DNA from: Nostoc sp. FACHB-152
Lineage (GTDB): Bacteria > Cyanobacteriota > Cyanobacteriia > Cyanobacteriales > Nostocaceae
Reading direction: 5' to 3'
Length of the DNA stretch: 64,000 nucleotides
Assembly (NCBI RefSeq): GCF_014697475.1
Contig: NZ_JACJRV010000005.1
Coordinates: forward strand, 1-64,000
Both the position numbers and the translations under genes were made by a program. Shown here piece by piece: positions 1 through 9,426 of the stretch. The stretch's first letter is position 1, and each line of letters starts with the position of its first letter. The notes under the pieces were generated by a model, which made no database searches, had not been told where the DNA came from, and saw only the letters and a list, made by a program, of their open reading frames with translations.

Positions 1-81
1 GATTCTGTTCAATGTGGTTCAGTATGTCGCACATTTTTCTGTGTAAAAAAAGCTTTCTGATGTTCTTTTATCACAGAATGA

Positions 82-933
82 TACTATTTTGGAGATGTCT
101 ATTTAGGAAGACCCCATCTATTTAGTGCCGCCGAAAGTGAACCGAATATCGCCGCTTCTGACTTGTTCTGTCCAATTCCAGATTCTAGTATTGGCTTAAA
201 AACCTCTGCGGTGAGAGAGGGTAATGTATATATTCTGAATGGCACAAAATCTTCGTTAGTGACAAATGCCGGAATTGCAGATGCCTACTTTATCATTGCT
301 CGGACGGATCTGGATAAACCATTACATGAAAGTTTGTCTATTTTTTACGTCGAGGCTAATACTCCAGGAATCAAATTTGGCAAAAAGACTCAAATGATAG
401 GTTGGAAAGCATCTCATCATGCGGAAATTGTATTAGATAACGTCCCTGTCCCAGTAGAGAATTTGATTGGGCAAGAAGGAGAAGCAGCAAAATTACTCAT
501 GTTACTTCCAGAAGTAGCTATTGGGCTGGCAGCTTCTTATGTTGGTTTGGCTCGTGCTGCTTATGAGTATGCGTTGAATTATGCCAAGCAAAGAATTAGT
601 TGGGGTCGTCCAATTATCGAACATCAAGCAGTTGCGTTAAAATTAGCCCAGATGATGATTGATACTCAGGCTGCACGGTTGATGGTGTGGGATGCAGCAC
701 TGACATCAGAAATTTCTCCTCAACTGGCCGCTACAGTAAAAGCACCAGCCGCGAAAACTTTTGCAGTCGATGTGGCAATCAAAAATGCACAAACAGCCGT
801 TGAAATTCTCGGCGGGTATGGAGTAACAAAAGAATCCCTAGCTGGTAAGTTTCTTGCTGATGCAACTATAGGTTATTCTTGTGACTTTACGCGAGAAATA
901 TTGCGTTTGGGAATGGTTAACTTTTTGTCTTGA
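82..933 (+). pseudogene. Acyl-CoA dehydrogenase family protein, 5'-truncated
   Basis: The reading frame is open from 82 after a stop at 79-81. Its product resembles the middle and C-terminal domains of flavin-dependent acyl-CoA dehydrogenases: a beta-domain stretch (GTKSSLVTNAGIADAYFIIA), then the C-terminal helical bundle with the family-like segment ILGGYGVTKESLAGKFLAD near the end. Family members are about 380-400 residues. Here only about 280 residues are open, and the N-terminal helical domain, including part of the FAD and substrate site, is absent. The three forward frames upstream are interrupted or unlike the family. The best initiation codon left is TTG at 163. It is therefore probably a decaying remnant, although a separate upstream exon-like fragment outside the window cannot be excluded. 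Family call is fairly sure; loss of function is inferred. Confidence 0.65.
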
Positions 934-940
934 ATACATA

Positions 941-991
941 CTCCAATATGAAGAAGATTGTGTTTGTCATACAATCTTTTTCATGTTGGAG
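941..991. terminator. Long hairpin after the acyl-CoA dehydrogenase remnant
   Basis: Two 21-nt arms (941-961 and 971-991) are complementary at 19 of 21 positions around a 9-nt loop, starting 8 nt after the stop codon. No strong U-run follows, so this is a terminator-like or transcript-end-stabilising hairpin and not a textbook intrinsic terminator. Confidence 0.5.
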
Positions 992-1145
992 TGTGTCGCT
1001 ACAACGGGAGAATTATGAGCATACAATAAACAGCGATCGCAGGTATTTTAGGCATAATTAGTTAGTTATGTACCCTGCTTTTATCTCCTAGATATCTTAT
1101 GTGCATAGCTAAATACTAAGATAAAATTTTCATTTTTAAATATTA

Positions 1146-1679
1146 TTAACTTGTCTGTTTACGTTTTAACTTCCAAGCACCATAAAAAGCGATGCTCATC
1201 AGCGTACTGAATGTTAAAGTTGGTTCAGGAACAGACTTGGATGTTAGCCGAATTGATGAAGCGTTAATAATGAGGCTGCCTCCAAGTCCAGTAGGAGTTA
1301 TATCATTAGTGTTAAGAGTAATTTTGCTTCCAGGTCTAGTAAGAATTAAAGTATTAGTGTTAAGAGTAATGTTACCAGCATTGCCCAGAGTATTTACATT
1401 CCTATGTTCACTAGAGATTCTGGCGTTATCAGTAAGAACTAAAGGACGGGTAATAATAGTTAGACTACCAGCCTGAGCATTGTTATTGGGTACGTATAAT
1501 TGAGAGGAGTTAGGTAACAAGTTATTTTTTACTTGTAAGCTGCCTGCGGTAATTTTTAATTTGTCAGTTGTTTCGCCTGAATTTATGTGAGCCAGTGCAT
1601 AATTTCCTGGCAAGAGATTTATCCCCATGATGGCGATACTGAATAAACTTCCCCAACAACTAAAACGCCAAATAGACAT
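1146..1679 (-). CDS. Small PEP-CTERM protein with haemagglutinin-like beta-helix repeats
   Basis: A 177-residue exported protein. It starts with a signal peptide (MSIWRF followed by a hydrophobic stretch ending near NYALA). The middle has short repeats such as GNAGNITLNTNTLILT and GGSLIINASSIRLT, typical of filamentous-haemagglutinin-like beta-helices. The C-terminus carries a PEP-CTERM sorting signal: VPEP, a hydrophobic helix, then the basic tail KLKRKQ. Such signals are recognised by an exosortase, giving surface or exopolysaccharide-associated proteins. ATG at 1679 is chosen because GGAGAAAGG lies just upstream; a TTG 15 nt earlier would swallow this ribosome site. Haemagglutinin-type PEP-CTERM proteins are normally much longer, so this is a miniature or shortened member. 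Confidence 0.7.
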   Translation of the reverse strand: MSIWRFSCWGSLFSIAIMGINLLPGNYALAHINSGETTDKLKITAGSLQVKNNLLPNSSQLYVPNNNAQAGSLTIITRPLVLTDNARISSEHRNVNTLGNAGNITLNTNTLILTRPGSKITLNTNDITPTGLGGSLIINASSIRLTSKSVPEPTLTFSTLMSIAFYGAWKLKRKQTS

Positions 1680-2194
1680 AGCACCTTTCTCCAAAAATCT
1701 TATGTGAGTTATTATACTAAGATAACGATAAGTTATCTATTTATCAGGATTTTGAGTGTGGAGTGTCGGGTGTAGTAACTTTTGTTTCAGCGTTGCGTAG
1801 CCAAGAAGTTTATTAATGTTCACATTTATTTCTAATTTATTGTTGATTTTTTCTCTACCCTACCATCAACACTAGACCTAACAAAGGTTTTATTTTTTCT
1901 TAATCTTTTCAGTTAAAACCCATCAAAATTAATAGAGGCTTTTTAGGCAGGTAATACATACATAAATTGGTTGCAATCAGAGTATAGTCTTTACGATTTG
2001 TGATGTAAATTTTATATAAAAAATTAGAATTTATATCAAAAAAAGCTTACAAATTTCTGAATCCGTCACAGCATAATTAATATCGCTTTTAACGAGAAAT
2101 AACAAAAAGATTTAGGGATGGAAAGCTTGCGCGGTTTATTTCTCGCTTAGTTTCAATTTAAAACAGTGTTTAACACTATCTGAAGGAGGGTCTG
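1680..2194. other. Intergenic region upstream of the aldehyde dehydrogenase
   Basis: About 515 bases of AT-rich DNA between divergent genes. It must hold both promoters. I see no convincing small gene, RNA gene or binding site. A clear ribosome site (GAAGGAGGG) lies at its right end before the ATG at 2195. Confidence 0.5.
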
Positions 2195-3664
2195 ATGGTT
2201 ACAGCTACTCGACCAGAACAACAGGTAAAAATCAGTTCAACAAAGCTCCTGATCAATAATGAGTGGGTAGAAAGTGTTAGCGGTAAAAGATTTGAAACGA
2301 TTAACCCGGCTACAGGCGAAGTTATTTGTGATGTTGCAGAAGCCGATGCCCCAGATGTCGATTTAGCAACACAAGCGGCTCGTAAAGCTTTTACTAGTGG
2401 AGAATGGCGCAAGTTGTCTGCTACGCGTCGGGGGGAGTTGCTCTATAAGTTAGCAGACTTGATTGAGCAGAATATTGACTCTTTAGCACGCCTGGAAACC
2501 CTAGATAACGGCAAACCACTGCACGATTCCTACGGTGACTTAAAGTTAGTTATCGCTTGCTACCGCTACTATGCAGGCTGGGCTGATAAGGTGCAAGGCA
2601 AAACTATTCCGATCAACGGCCCATACTTCTGTTATACGCGCCATGAGCCAGTGGGGGTGGTTGGTCAAATTATTCCTTGGAACTTCCCGTTACTCATGCA
2701 AGCCTGGAAGTTAGGGCCAGCATTAGCAACTGGCAATACTGTAGTGATGAAAACAGCCGAACAAACCCCATTGTCGGCGTTGCGAGTGGGTGAGTTGATC
2801 ATCGAGGCGGGATTTCCCCCTGGTGTGGTGAACATTCTTTCAGGATATGGTCCTACTGCTGGGGCAGCGATCGCACGTCATATGGATATTGATAAGCTAG
2901 CATTTACTGGTTCAACCGAAGTTGGACATCTGGTAATGGAAGCGGCGGCTAAAAGCAACCTCAAGCGCGTTACTCTCGAACTCGGTGGTAAGAGTCCTAA
3001 CATTGTCTTTGCTGACGCTGATATGGATATGGCCATAGAAGGCGCGCACTTCAGTTTGTTCTTCAACCAAGGACAGTGCTGCAATGCTGGTTCACGGTTG
3101 TTCGTTGAAGAAAAATGCTATGACGAATTTGTTGCTAAAAGTGTAGAAAAAGCCAGACAACGTGTAGTTGGTGATCCTTTTGATCCCAACACGAAACAAG
3201 GGCCACAAGTGGATAAAGACCAGTTTGATAAAGTGATGAGCTACATCGAATCGGGGATGCGCGAAGGTGCTAATCTTTTATGTGGTGGTCATCAAGTAGG
3301 CGATCGCGGTTTCTTTATCGAACCCACAGTCTTTGCTGATGTCAACAACGATATGAAGATTGCCCAAGAGGAAATCTTTGGCCCAGTGATGAGCATCATC
3401 AAGTTTAAGGACATCGATGAGGTGATTCATCTTGCCAATACCACAATGTATGGTCTGGCTGCTGGTGTATGGACAAAGGATATTACTAAAGCATATGCAA
3501 TTGCTAACAATGTTCGTGCTGGTACAGTTTGGGTAAATTGTTACCATGTCTTCGACGCAGCAGCACCCTTCGGTGGGTTCAAGCAATCAGGCATGGGGCG
3601 TGAACTAGGTGAGTATTGTTTAGAGCATTACACCGAAGTTAAGACTGTGACGATTAAGTTGTAA
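2195..3664 (+). CDS. NAD(P)+-dependent aldehyde dehydrogenase (ALDH superfamily)
   Basis: A full-length 489-residue cytoplasmic aldehyde dehydrogenase that oxidises an aldehyde to the acid with NAD(P)+. Seen in order: substrate/cofactor motif [21 protein letters not shown], cofactor loop FTGSTEVG, general-base segment ELGGKSPN, catalytic cysteine in [13 protein letters not shown], and the C-terminal EEIFGPVMS and [15 protein letters not shown] motifs. The sequence looks closest to the ALDH1/retinal/betaine-aldehyde type, but the natural substrate cannot be read from it. Start ATG has an excellent GAAGGAGGG ribosome site. It is a single gene, flanked downstream by a hairpin. Confidence 0.93.
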   Translation: MVTATRPEQQVKISSTKLLINNEWVESVSGKRFETINPATGEVICDVAEADAPDVDLATQAARKAFTSGEWRKLSATRRGELLYKLADLIEQNIDSLARLETLDNGKPLHDSYGDLKLVIACYRYYAGWADKVQGKTIPINGPYFCYTRHEPVGVVGQIIPWNFPLLMQAWKLGPALATGNTVVMKTAEQTPLSALRVGELIIEAGFPPGVVNILSGYGPTAGAAIARHMDIDKLAFTGSTEVGHLVMEAAAKSNLKRVTLELGGKSPNIVFADADMDMAIEGAHFSLFFNQGQCCNAGSRLFVEEKCYDEFVAKSVEKARQRVVGDPFDPNTKQGPQVDKDQFDKVMSYIESGMREGANLLCGGHQVGDRGFFIEPTVFADVNNDMKIAQEEIFGPVMSIIKFKDIDEVIHLANTTMYGLAAGVWTKDITKAYAIANNVRAGTVWVNCYHVFDAAAPFGGFKQSGMGRELGEYCLEHYTEVKTVTIKL

Positions 3665-3702
3665 ATACTTAGTGATGACTTCTTCTTTCCTAGCTCATCA
3701 AT

Positions 3703-3766
3703 GCAGAAGCTAAGAGGATGTGACTTGTTTGTTGCGAGTTGCTTCCTCAGCTTCTGTTATAGCAAT
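3703..3766 (+). terminator. Hairpin downstream of the aldehyde dehydrogenase
   Basis: CAGAAGCT..GAGGA (from 3704) pairs with TCCTCAGCTTCTG (3754-3766) with a 2-nt bulge, and is followed by TTAT. Likely marks the end of the aldehyde dehydrogenase transcript; the U-run is weak. Confidence 0.4.
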
Positions 3767-3812
3767 CGAAGTAAGCTATTGGACATCCACTGATAATAAA
3801 ACTTAGACACCA

Positions 3813-3862
3813 AAAGGCTTTTAACTCTGTCCCCTGTAACCTGTGACCTGTCCCCTGCTATA
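3813..3862. repeat. Dispersed CCTGTAAC/CCTGTGAC-type short repeat
   Basis: A run of near-copies of the heptamer-like unit 'acctgtc/acctgta' between genes. The reverse complement of almost the same block occurs at 12218-12262, and a related one at 41309-41338. It reaches the stop codon of the glycosyltransferase. Confidence 0.6.
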
Positions 3863-5081
3863 CTTGCTGTATCCATTGCAAATGTTGGGGTAATAGCTGT
3901 GATAAATCATAGCGGTCTAGTATTGTTTGCCTTGCCTTAGCACGCAGTGCAGCCATTTGTTCTGGATGCTTGAGTGCTTCTTCAATGCGATCGCAGATTT
4001 CTTGGGGCGAAAAAAAGTCTACCAACAGACCGTTAACGTTATCTTGAATTACCTCTGTGACAGGGGCAGTTTTGGAAGCTACCAGCAAGCAACCTGTAGA
4101 TAAAGCCTCTAGCATCGACCAGGATAACACAAACGGACGAGTTAGATAAACGTGTGCAGAAGACGCTTGGATAACTTGCAGATATTCATTGTAAGGCAGT
4201 AAACCGGTAAAATGAACTCTGCTGAGGTCGAGAGGATATTTTTCTAACATTACCTCTTTGTATGTTTTACCATCAGGTAACTGTTTGCCATAAGCGACTC
4301 GGTTTTCTCCCACAATCACAACATGACACTGGGGTCGTCGTTCCTGAAGTAGAGAAACTGCTTCGATAAACTGTGGAAAACCTCGATAAGGTTCCATACC
4401 TCGTGCCACATAAGTCACAATTTCTTCAGCGTGAGACAGGTCTAGATTTATCCGGGCAAGAACTAACTTTGCTCCTGGCTTGGGGCAGAAGTAATTAGTA
4501 TCAATGCCATCATGAAGTACACTAATCTTATTTTGATACTCTAGGGGAAATTGTTGACGCTGCCAATAGGTGGGAGAAAGACCGCGATCGCAACTATACA
4601 AATCTGTTAAAATCGGGGTATTTTTAATGCGAATCCGGGCTTCATCGTCGGCAGTCAGAGGGTCAGTCGGATCAAAGTCTGCGTCGGAGCCATGAGCATG
4701 ATAAAACCATTCAAAATAGCATAGTAATTCAGCATTGGGAAAAGCATCTTTCATAAATAGAGTTGGACCCCAACCGGAATGACCATAAACCACATCTGGG
4801 ATAAAACCTTGTGCTTTGAGTTGTTGCGCCATGCGATAAACAGCCTGACCTTGAAGAACAGCATTTTCCAATGGTCTGACGTAGTAGTGAGTTTCTAGCC
4901 GAGCTTCCCGTGAAGGGCTATAAATGACCTTGTTGACACCTGGCAAGTCGCCTTCGCGGCGATTAGTACCAAAGACAACTTGATTACGCTGATCTTTCGC
5001 TAAAGCGATCGCTAAATGACGAAATTGAGCAGGAAAATTAGGGTGTAAGAATAAAATTCGCATACCTGTTTGAGTCTGCAT
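3858..5081 (-). CDS. Glycosyltransferase family 4 protein
   Basis: A 407-residue GT-B-fold glycosyltransferase. The N-terminal half (ILFLHPNFPAQFRHLA) is an acceptor-side Rossmann domain. The C-terminal donor domain contains VTYVARGMEPYRGFPQFIEAV, a nucleotide-sugar segment, and the late motif SMLEALSTGCLLVAS..PVTEVI, in which the Glu contacts the donor sugar. The role is probably surface polysaccharide or glycolipid synthesis, but the acceptor is unknown. ATG at 5081 or the internal ATG at 5063 (MRILFLHPNF) could be the true start; neither has a strong ribosome site. It lies alone, tail-to-tail with the aldehyde dehydrogenase. Confidence 0.85.
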   Translation of the reverse strand: MQTQTGMRILFLHPNFPAQFRHLAIALAKDQRNQVVFGTNRREGDLPGVNKVIYSPSREARLETHYYVRPLENAVLQGQAVYRMAQQLKAQGFIPDVVYGHSGWGPTLFMKDAFPNAELLCYFEWFYHAHGSDADFDPTDPLTADDEARIRIKNTPILTDLYSCDRGLSPTYWQRQQFPLEYQNKISVLHDGIDTNYFCPKPGAKLVLARINLDLSHAEEIVTYVARGMEPYRGFPQFIEAVSLLQERRPQCHVVIVGENRVAYGKQLPDGKTYKEVMLEKYPLDLSRVHFTGLLPYNEYLQVIQASSAHVYLTRPFVLSWSMLEALSTGCLLVASKTAPVTEVIQDNVNGLLVDFFSPQEICDRIEEALKHPEQMAALRAKARQTILDRYDLSQLLPQHLQWIQQV

Positions 5082-5109
5082 CTATTGTGATTGTAAAACA
5101 GGAAGTTAT

Positions 5110-5140
5110 CCTGACTTTTCACGGGATGTGGAAAGTCAGG
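5110..5140. terminator. Inverted repeat between Rieske and glycosyltransferase genes
   Basis: CCTGACTTTTC (5110-5120) and GAAAGTCAGG (5131-5140) form a 10-bp stem. It lies just downstream of the Rieske gene on the minus strand and may end its transcript; no clear U-run. Confidence 0.35.
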
Positions 5141-5246
5141 TTTGGAGATGACGCTCCTTCTTTGGGTGTGACAATTTTTATGCACTACTGAATCAAAATC
5201 TCAATTCACGATGACAGTATATGACAGCCAAATCGTTCGTTAACTT

Positions 5247-6578
5247 TTATCTGTGTGCATGGATGTAGTCTACAAAGTAAAACCTCGGACTCAGCCACAA
5301 TTTCAGCCAAGCGTAAGCCCCTAAACTTAGTAGTGCTGTCGCAGTTAGCGGTAAACCTAGCTTAACTTTCAATGCATCGGGAAGGAGTGCAACAGTACAA
5401 ACAGTAATCGCAAAGTATATCAAAAGCAGTGCTTGCAAGCGTTGCACAATTTTCAATGCCTGCCGACAGCTGCTACAATGCTGCGTATGCTGTTTGTAGC
5501 GATCTAAAACTTGTTCACGATTTTCATTTATATTCCTGGTTGCTGACCCACTTATTCCGACTTCACTCCACGGTAGCTTTCCGTGACAAAACTTATCCAA
5601 CCAATTTCTATACTCAATCACTAGCCTATCTGCGCCTGTAGGTAGTTTATAAGCAGTTTTCCAACTTTGGGATAATTGTGCTTGTTGGAGAAAATACTCT
5701 TGCTGCTGTAATAGCACCATATCTCCATCGATAACTTGATTGCGTTCAATAAGATGATTCCACCAACGAGGTATAAGTCGATGGAGGGTTTTGGCAAAGT
5801 TACGGGGAAACTGCGCGATAATCCTTGATTTACCAGGCGATACGGGCAGACAATAGGTGACAAGTCCAACCTGCTTCTCCGCATTACCGAACTTGATTGC
5901 ATACTCTAAGCGACAAGGTGGTTCAAACGTGATTGTTGTTTGGAAGCGTCCCACTGTTTCTGCTTCAATCAAATTTGGCGTTGATTGCACAATTTTAATA
6001 GGTATAGGTCGTGCTTTTTCGCGATCGCCTTGCACACCGTGATGAGCAAAAGGTACATGACTGGGATCTGCTACATTTTCTACCAGGGTTTGCCAGTCAT
6101 ATTCTAAATCTCGGACAAAAGAAGACCAAACAAAGCCTTTACTAGCATCTACTTGGGGTGACAAAGGTAAAGGTGTATCAGCCGCTTGTTGGCTCGATTT
6201 TACATCTGGCCAAACCCAAAGTAAATCTTGCTGCTGACGAACTGGTAGTGCCACAGTACACAAATTGTCTCGATTTTTACTTACAAGTTCTGGATTTTCC
6301 GCTTGAGGAATCTGAGTACAAATTCCTTGTTCATCAAATTGCCAACCGTGATAGCTACACATTAAGTTTCCCGTTTTGTCATCAATGCGTCCCTCACTTA
6401 GGGGCGCAAGGCGGTGAGGGCATTGATCTAAAAACACCCGAAAAGTTGGGGATGATGTTGGTTTCCAAATAACGAAGCGCAGTCCCAGAAGTGTGACAGA
6501 TGTCGGTTGGTTGGGATCTAAGTCTTCGATTGGTGAAAGAGGATACCACTGCTGAAAAAAGTTGAATTCAGATTCCAT
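5247..6578 (-). CDS. Rieske 2Fe-2S oxygenase, pheophorbide a oxygenase/TIC55 type
   Basis: A 443-residue non-haem iron oxygenase. The N-terminal Rieske domain has the cluster ligands CPHR (C53, H55) and CSYHGW (C74, H77). The mononuclear iron site is visible as ENVADPSHVPFAHH (D171, H174, H179). After the PaO-type domain there is a CSSC pair (C368/C371), the redox-active CxxC typical of the PAO/TIC55/PTC52 subgroup, and then two hydrophobic helices that anchor it in the membrane. Plant relatives oxidise chlorophyll breakdown products or chlorophyllide; the cyanobacterial substrate is not evident. It is divergently transcribed from a cytochrome b gene (193 bp between). Confidence 0.88.
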   Translation of the reverse strand: MESEFNFFQQWYPLSPIEDLDPNQPTSVTLLGLRFVIWKPTSSPTFRVFLDQCPHRLAPLSEGRIDDKTGNLMCSYHGWQFDEQGICTQIPQAENPELVSKNRDNLCTVALPVRQQQDLLWVWPDVKSSQQAADTPLPLSPQVDASKGFVWSSFVRDLEYDWQTLVENVADPSHVPFAHHGVQGDREKARPIPIKIVQSTPNLIEAETVGRFQTTITFEPPCRLEYAIKFGNAEKQVGLVTYCLPVSPGKSRIIAQFPRNFAKTLHRLIPRWWNHLIERNQVIDGDMVLLQQQEYFLQQAQLSQSWKTAYKLPTGADRLVIEYRNWLDKFCHGKLPWSEVGISGSATRNINENREQVLDRYKQHTQHCSSCRQALKIVQRLQALLLIYFAITVCTVALLPDALKVKLGLPLTATALLSLGAYAWLKLWLSPRFYFVDYIHAHR

Positions 6579-6770
6579 TTGATTAACGGAGTTTTCAATT
6601 AATGTGTATCAATTGAGCGCAAACTATTTATATTATGAATACTACTAAGTATCTCTGTATGATTAAATTAAGTATGTTTTGTTTCAACGGTTGGTGCTGC
6701 GATCGCTCTCCATCACACTAGCAGAACCCCATTTTGCGGTAATTTGTAGACTATGTTTACCTGAATTTGT

Positions 6771-7370
6771 ATGACTGCAACTATTCCCCCAAAAAACCGA
6801 AAATTACCCTACCAAGCGATAGGTGCTAAAATTTTTCACACTATTAATATTATTAGCTTATTCCTCATGCTCACCAGTGGGTTACAAATCTACAACGCAA
6901 ATCCCGTTTTTGGTGGACGTGCAGGTTTACACATCCCGCCTATATTTACTTTGGGAGGTTGGTTAGCTGGAGGTAGACACTGGCATTTTGCCGCCATGTG
7001 GTTATTTTCTTTAAATCTTTTGTGGTATGGATTTTATATTTTAATTACCCAACGTTGGCGACATCGATTTGTTGGTACTAATGACATTAAAGCATTACAA
7101 AAAAGCCAAAATCCTAAGCGTTTAGTTTATGCTTGGCATCGAATTGTTTATACATCTATCATTCCTGTCTTACTACTGGCATTACTTACAGGTATAGGTA
7201 TGTATAAACCGGCTCAATTTCCTTGGATTGTCGATATGTTTGGCAGCTGGCAAGCACTGAGAATTGTGCATTTTGCTTCAGTGCCGATGGTAATTATCTT
7301 TACGATAGTTCACTCAGCATTAGGGCGAAAAGCCGGAGGTGAGCAATTAACAGAGTCAATGTTTTGGTAG
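6771..7370 (+). CDS. Cytochrome b561-type membrane subunit
   Basis: A 199-residue integral membrane protein with four hydrophobic helices and paired histidines suited to two b-haems: FHTINIISLFLMLTSG, GRHWHFAAMWLFSLN, AWHRIVYTSIIPVLL and RIVHFASVPMVIIFTIVHS. This is the pattern of the di-haem cytochrome b subunits of hydrogenases, thiosulfate reductases and MsrQ-like partners. The molybdopterin lipoprotein gene starts 110 bp downstream on the same strand, so the pair probably forms a membrane-linked oxidoreductase in which this protein passes electrons to or from the quinone pool. GTG/ATG choice: ATG at 6771 gives a natural N-terminus. Confidence 0.82.
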   Translation: MTATIPPKNRKLPYQAIGAKIFHTINIISLFLMLTSGLQIYNANPVFGGRAGLHIPPIFTLGGWLAGGRHWHFAAMWLFSLNLLWYGFYILITQRWRHRFVGTNDIKALQKSQNPKRLVYAWHRIVYTSIIPVLLLALLTGIGMYKPAQFPWIVDMFGSWQALRIVHFASVPMVIIFTIVHSALGRKAGGEQLTESMFW

Positions 7371-7405
7371 AGTATATAGCAATCCTGCTTAATAGTCGTG
7401 GAGGC

Positions 7406-7433
7406 AGGCAATAGGCAATAGGCAATAGGCAAC
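7406..7433 (+). repeat. STRR: four heptanucleotide copies of AGGCAAT
   Basis: Four direct copies of AGGCAAT (last one AGGCAAC) head to tail in the gap between the cytochrome b and molybdopterin genes. Heptanucleotide short tandem repeats are typical of heterocystous cyanobacterial intergenic DNA. Confidence 0.85.
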
Positions 7434-7479
7434 AGATTTGTTTGGATCTCCTACACGGGTTGGTATAACTATTTAGCAG

Positions 7480-8202
7480 ATGGGTTTAATTCATATACGT
7501 CATTCTCAATTATCACGCCGTCGGTTTTTGCAGCTATCTGGAATTTCCAGTATGAGTTTACTACTGGGCGGCTGCGGTACACCCGTTTTTGAAGATTTAG
7601 TAGGTGCAGTTTCTCAGCCACTTAATCAAACAGTAGAGAAATTAATTTTTAATCCACAAAAACTGGTACCAGAATTTTCAGTTAGGGAAATTCAACCAGA
7701 AGCATTAATAGTTAATAGCTTTCGTTCTACACCAATTATCGATATAGAAAAATATCGTTTAATTATTGATGGAGAAGTAAATAATCCTTTGAATATTAGC
7801 ATGGCAGATATTCAAAACTTATCCTTAACTTCGATGATTATCCGCCATGTTTGTGTAGAAGGTTGGGCTGCGATCGTGCAGTGGGGGGGAGTACAGCTAA
7901 GAGAAATTATTGCCCTTTCTCAACCAAAACCTCATGTCAAATACGCTTATTTTAAATCGGCTGATGGTTACTACGAAAGCTGGGATATAGCCTCAGCTTT
8001 ACATCCACAAACACTCTTGGCTTATGAAAAAAATGGTGAACCTTTACCAGTTGAAAATGGTGCGCCTTTGCGTTTAGCTTCGCCAATTAAGTTAGGTTAT
8101 AAGCAGAGTAAGTGGGTAACTCAAATTACCCTCACTAGCAGTTTATCTGTATTTAAAGGCTACTGGGAGGATCAAGGTTATGAATGGTTTGCCGGAATTT
8201 AG
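7480..8202 (+). CDS. Tat-exported molybdopterin-dependent oxidoreductase (sulfite oxidase/MsrP fold)
   Basis: A 240-residue protein with a twin-arginine signal (SRRRFLQLSG) followed by a lipobox (SLLLGGC), so it is probably folded in the cytoplasm, exported by Tat and lipid-anchored. The mature part has the sulfite-oxidase-fold core with the likely molybdenum-ligating cysteine in RHVCVEGWAAIVQWGGV, and conserved SADGYYESWD and APLRLASPIKLGYKQSKWV segments. The substrate cannot be read: members oxidise sulfite or reduce methionine sulfoxide and other S- or N-oxides. The preceding cytochrome b is the obvious electron partner. It converges with the FAD monooxygenase, leaving only 18 bp. Confidence 0.88.
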   Translation: MGLIHIRHSQLSRRRFLQLSGISSMSLLLGGCGTPVFEDLVGAVSQPLNQTVEKLIFNPQKLVPEFSVREIQPEALIVNSFRSTPIIDIEKYRLIIDGEVNNPLNISMADIQNLSLTSMIIRHVCVEGWAAIVQWGGVQLREIIALSQPKPHVKYAYFKSADGYYESWDIASALHPQTLLAYEKNGEPLPVENGAPLRLASPIKLGYKQSKWVTQITLTSSLSVFKGYWEDQGYEWFAGI

Positions 8203-8220
8203 ATTATCAAAGCTTTGTAA

Positions 8221-9426
8221 CTAAACAGTTAACTTTAACGGTTTTATTCCTTGACGCAACTGTATCTGTCGCTTTAGCCAAGACTGGCGAATAATTTGAC
8301 TTAGTATAGGCGGTAGCTTAGTTACTGTCCAGCGCAGTAATGCGCTTTTGCGCAGGAGTTCAGCCTGTGTCGCCTCTTGAGCTTGAAGTTGCTGTACACG
8401 CACAATCTCTGGCTCTCGTTGGGCTTGAATTAGGGGTAATACTGCATCAATATTTGTCTGCTCTAGCTTCGTTGAACGCAATACTGGAACTAAATGGTTG
8501 GCAGCAACAATCACATCTCGCAAAGCCATATTGATTCCTTGGGCGCGAATTGGTGACATCGGATGAGCCGCATCTCCCAAAAGTAATAATCCTGGAATAC
8601 ACCAGCGTGGACAGCGCCCAACCACCACAGACAACAATACAGGTCGCTCAATTGTTTGCTTATTTTGCTTGAAATGCTCTACTAAAAAGGGAGACGATAC
8701 TGACACTAACATAGAAGGCCAATCAACTTGCCTCCAATCAGTGGCATCGCCCTGATGAAGCGACCAGCCTAATTGTAAATTGCCTTCTGCTCCCTGAAAC
8801 AAACCAAACACATTACTACCATTAACAACTGAATAAAATATATTCTCCAACCCCAAAGCTGGACTATTGGCTAATTTGAACCAGAGAACATCAAAGGTTT
8901 TAGAGTAATGCTTTAAAGTTAAATTTGCTCGTTGCCGAACTAGAGAATTACGACCATCTGCACCGATAACCAAATCAGCATCAATAGTGCGCTCATCATT
9001 TAGTTTTACACCTCTGACCCGTTGCTCAATCCATAGCAAATCCTGTACAGGCACACCTTGGATGAACTCAAAATTAGAATAGGTGCTAGCTTCTTCGATT
9101 AGAGCTTGCAGCAGAGATGGCTGTGAGACAAGTGTTGTCGGTTTACCTCCAGTTTCAAATGGTTCTTCTACACGGAACAAAAACTGATTGTCTACGAAAA
9201 ACTCCCAAGCATCTAAAGCACGATGAGGAATGCGTTCTAAGATAGGCAACATTCCCATTTCTGCGATCGCATCTAATCCACTTGGCATCAAACCTTCACC
9301 ACGAAAAACTCGGTGGAAGTTACGAGATGCTTCAATTAATTTAACTTCAATGCCACGTTTGACAAACAAAAGTGCCAGCGTTGCACCAGTAGGCCCTGCC
9401 CCAACAATGACAACCAGAGACATCAC
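8221..9426 (-). CDS. FAD-dependent monooxygenase (UbiH/PHBH-like)
   Basis: A 401-residue class A flavoprotein monooxygenase. Seen: N-terminal FAD fold VVIVGAGPTGATLALLF, the DG motif DLVIGADGRNSLVR, and the second FAD motif LLLGDAAHPMSPIRAQGINMA. Such enzymes hydroxylate aromatic or isoprenoid rings using NAD(P)H and O2; the substrate is unknown. The ATG at 9423 (MSLVVIVG) may be used in place of 9426. It faces the molybdopterin gene and seems to stand alone, so functional linkage with the neighbouring redox genes is only a guess from position. Confidence 0.87.
   Translation of the reverse strand: MMSLVVIVGAGPTGATLALLFVKRGIEVKLIEASRNFHRVFRGEGLMPSGLDAIAEMGMLPILERIPHRALDAWEFFVDNQFLFRVEEPFETGGKPTTLVSQPSLLQALIEEASTYSNFEFIQGVPVQDLLWIEQRVRGVKLNDERTIDADLVIGADGRNSLVRQRANLTLKHYSKTFDVLWFKLANSPALGLENIFYSVVNGSNVFGLFQGAEGNLQLGWSLHQGDATDWRQVDWPSMLVSVSSPFLVEHFKQNKQTIERPVLLSVVVGRCPRWCIPGLLLLGDAAHPMSPIRAQGINMALRDVIVAANHLVPVLRSTKLEQTNIDAVLPLIQAQREPEIVRVQQLQAQEATQAELLRKSALLRWTVTKLPPILSQIIRQSWLKRQIQLRQGIKPLKLTV

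Noticed and set aside
7406-7433. CRISPR-like array
   Set aside because: Seven-base units without spacers; this is an STRR. No CRISPR array or cas gene is seen anywhere in the window.
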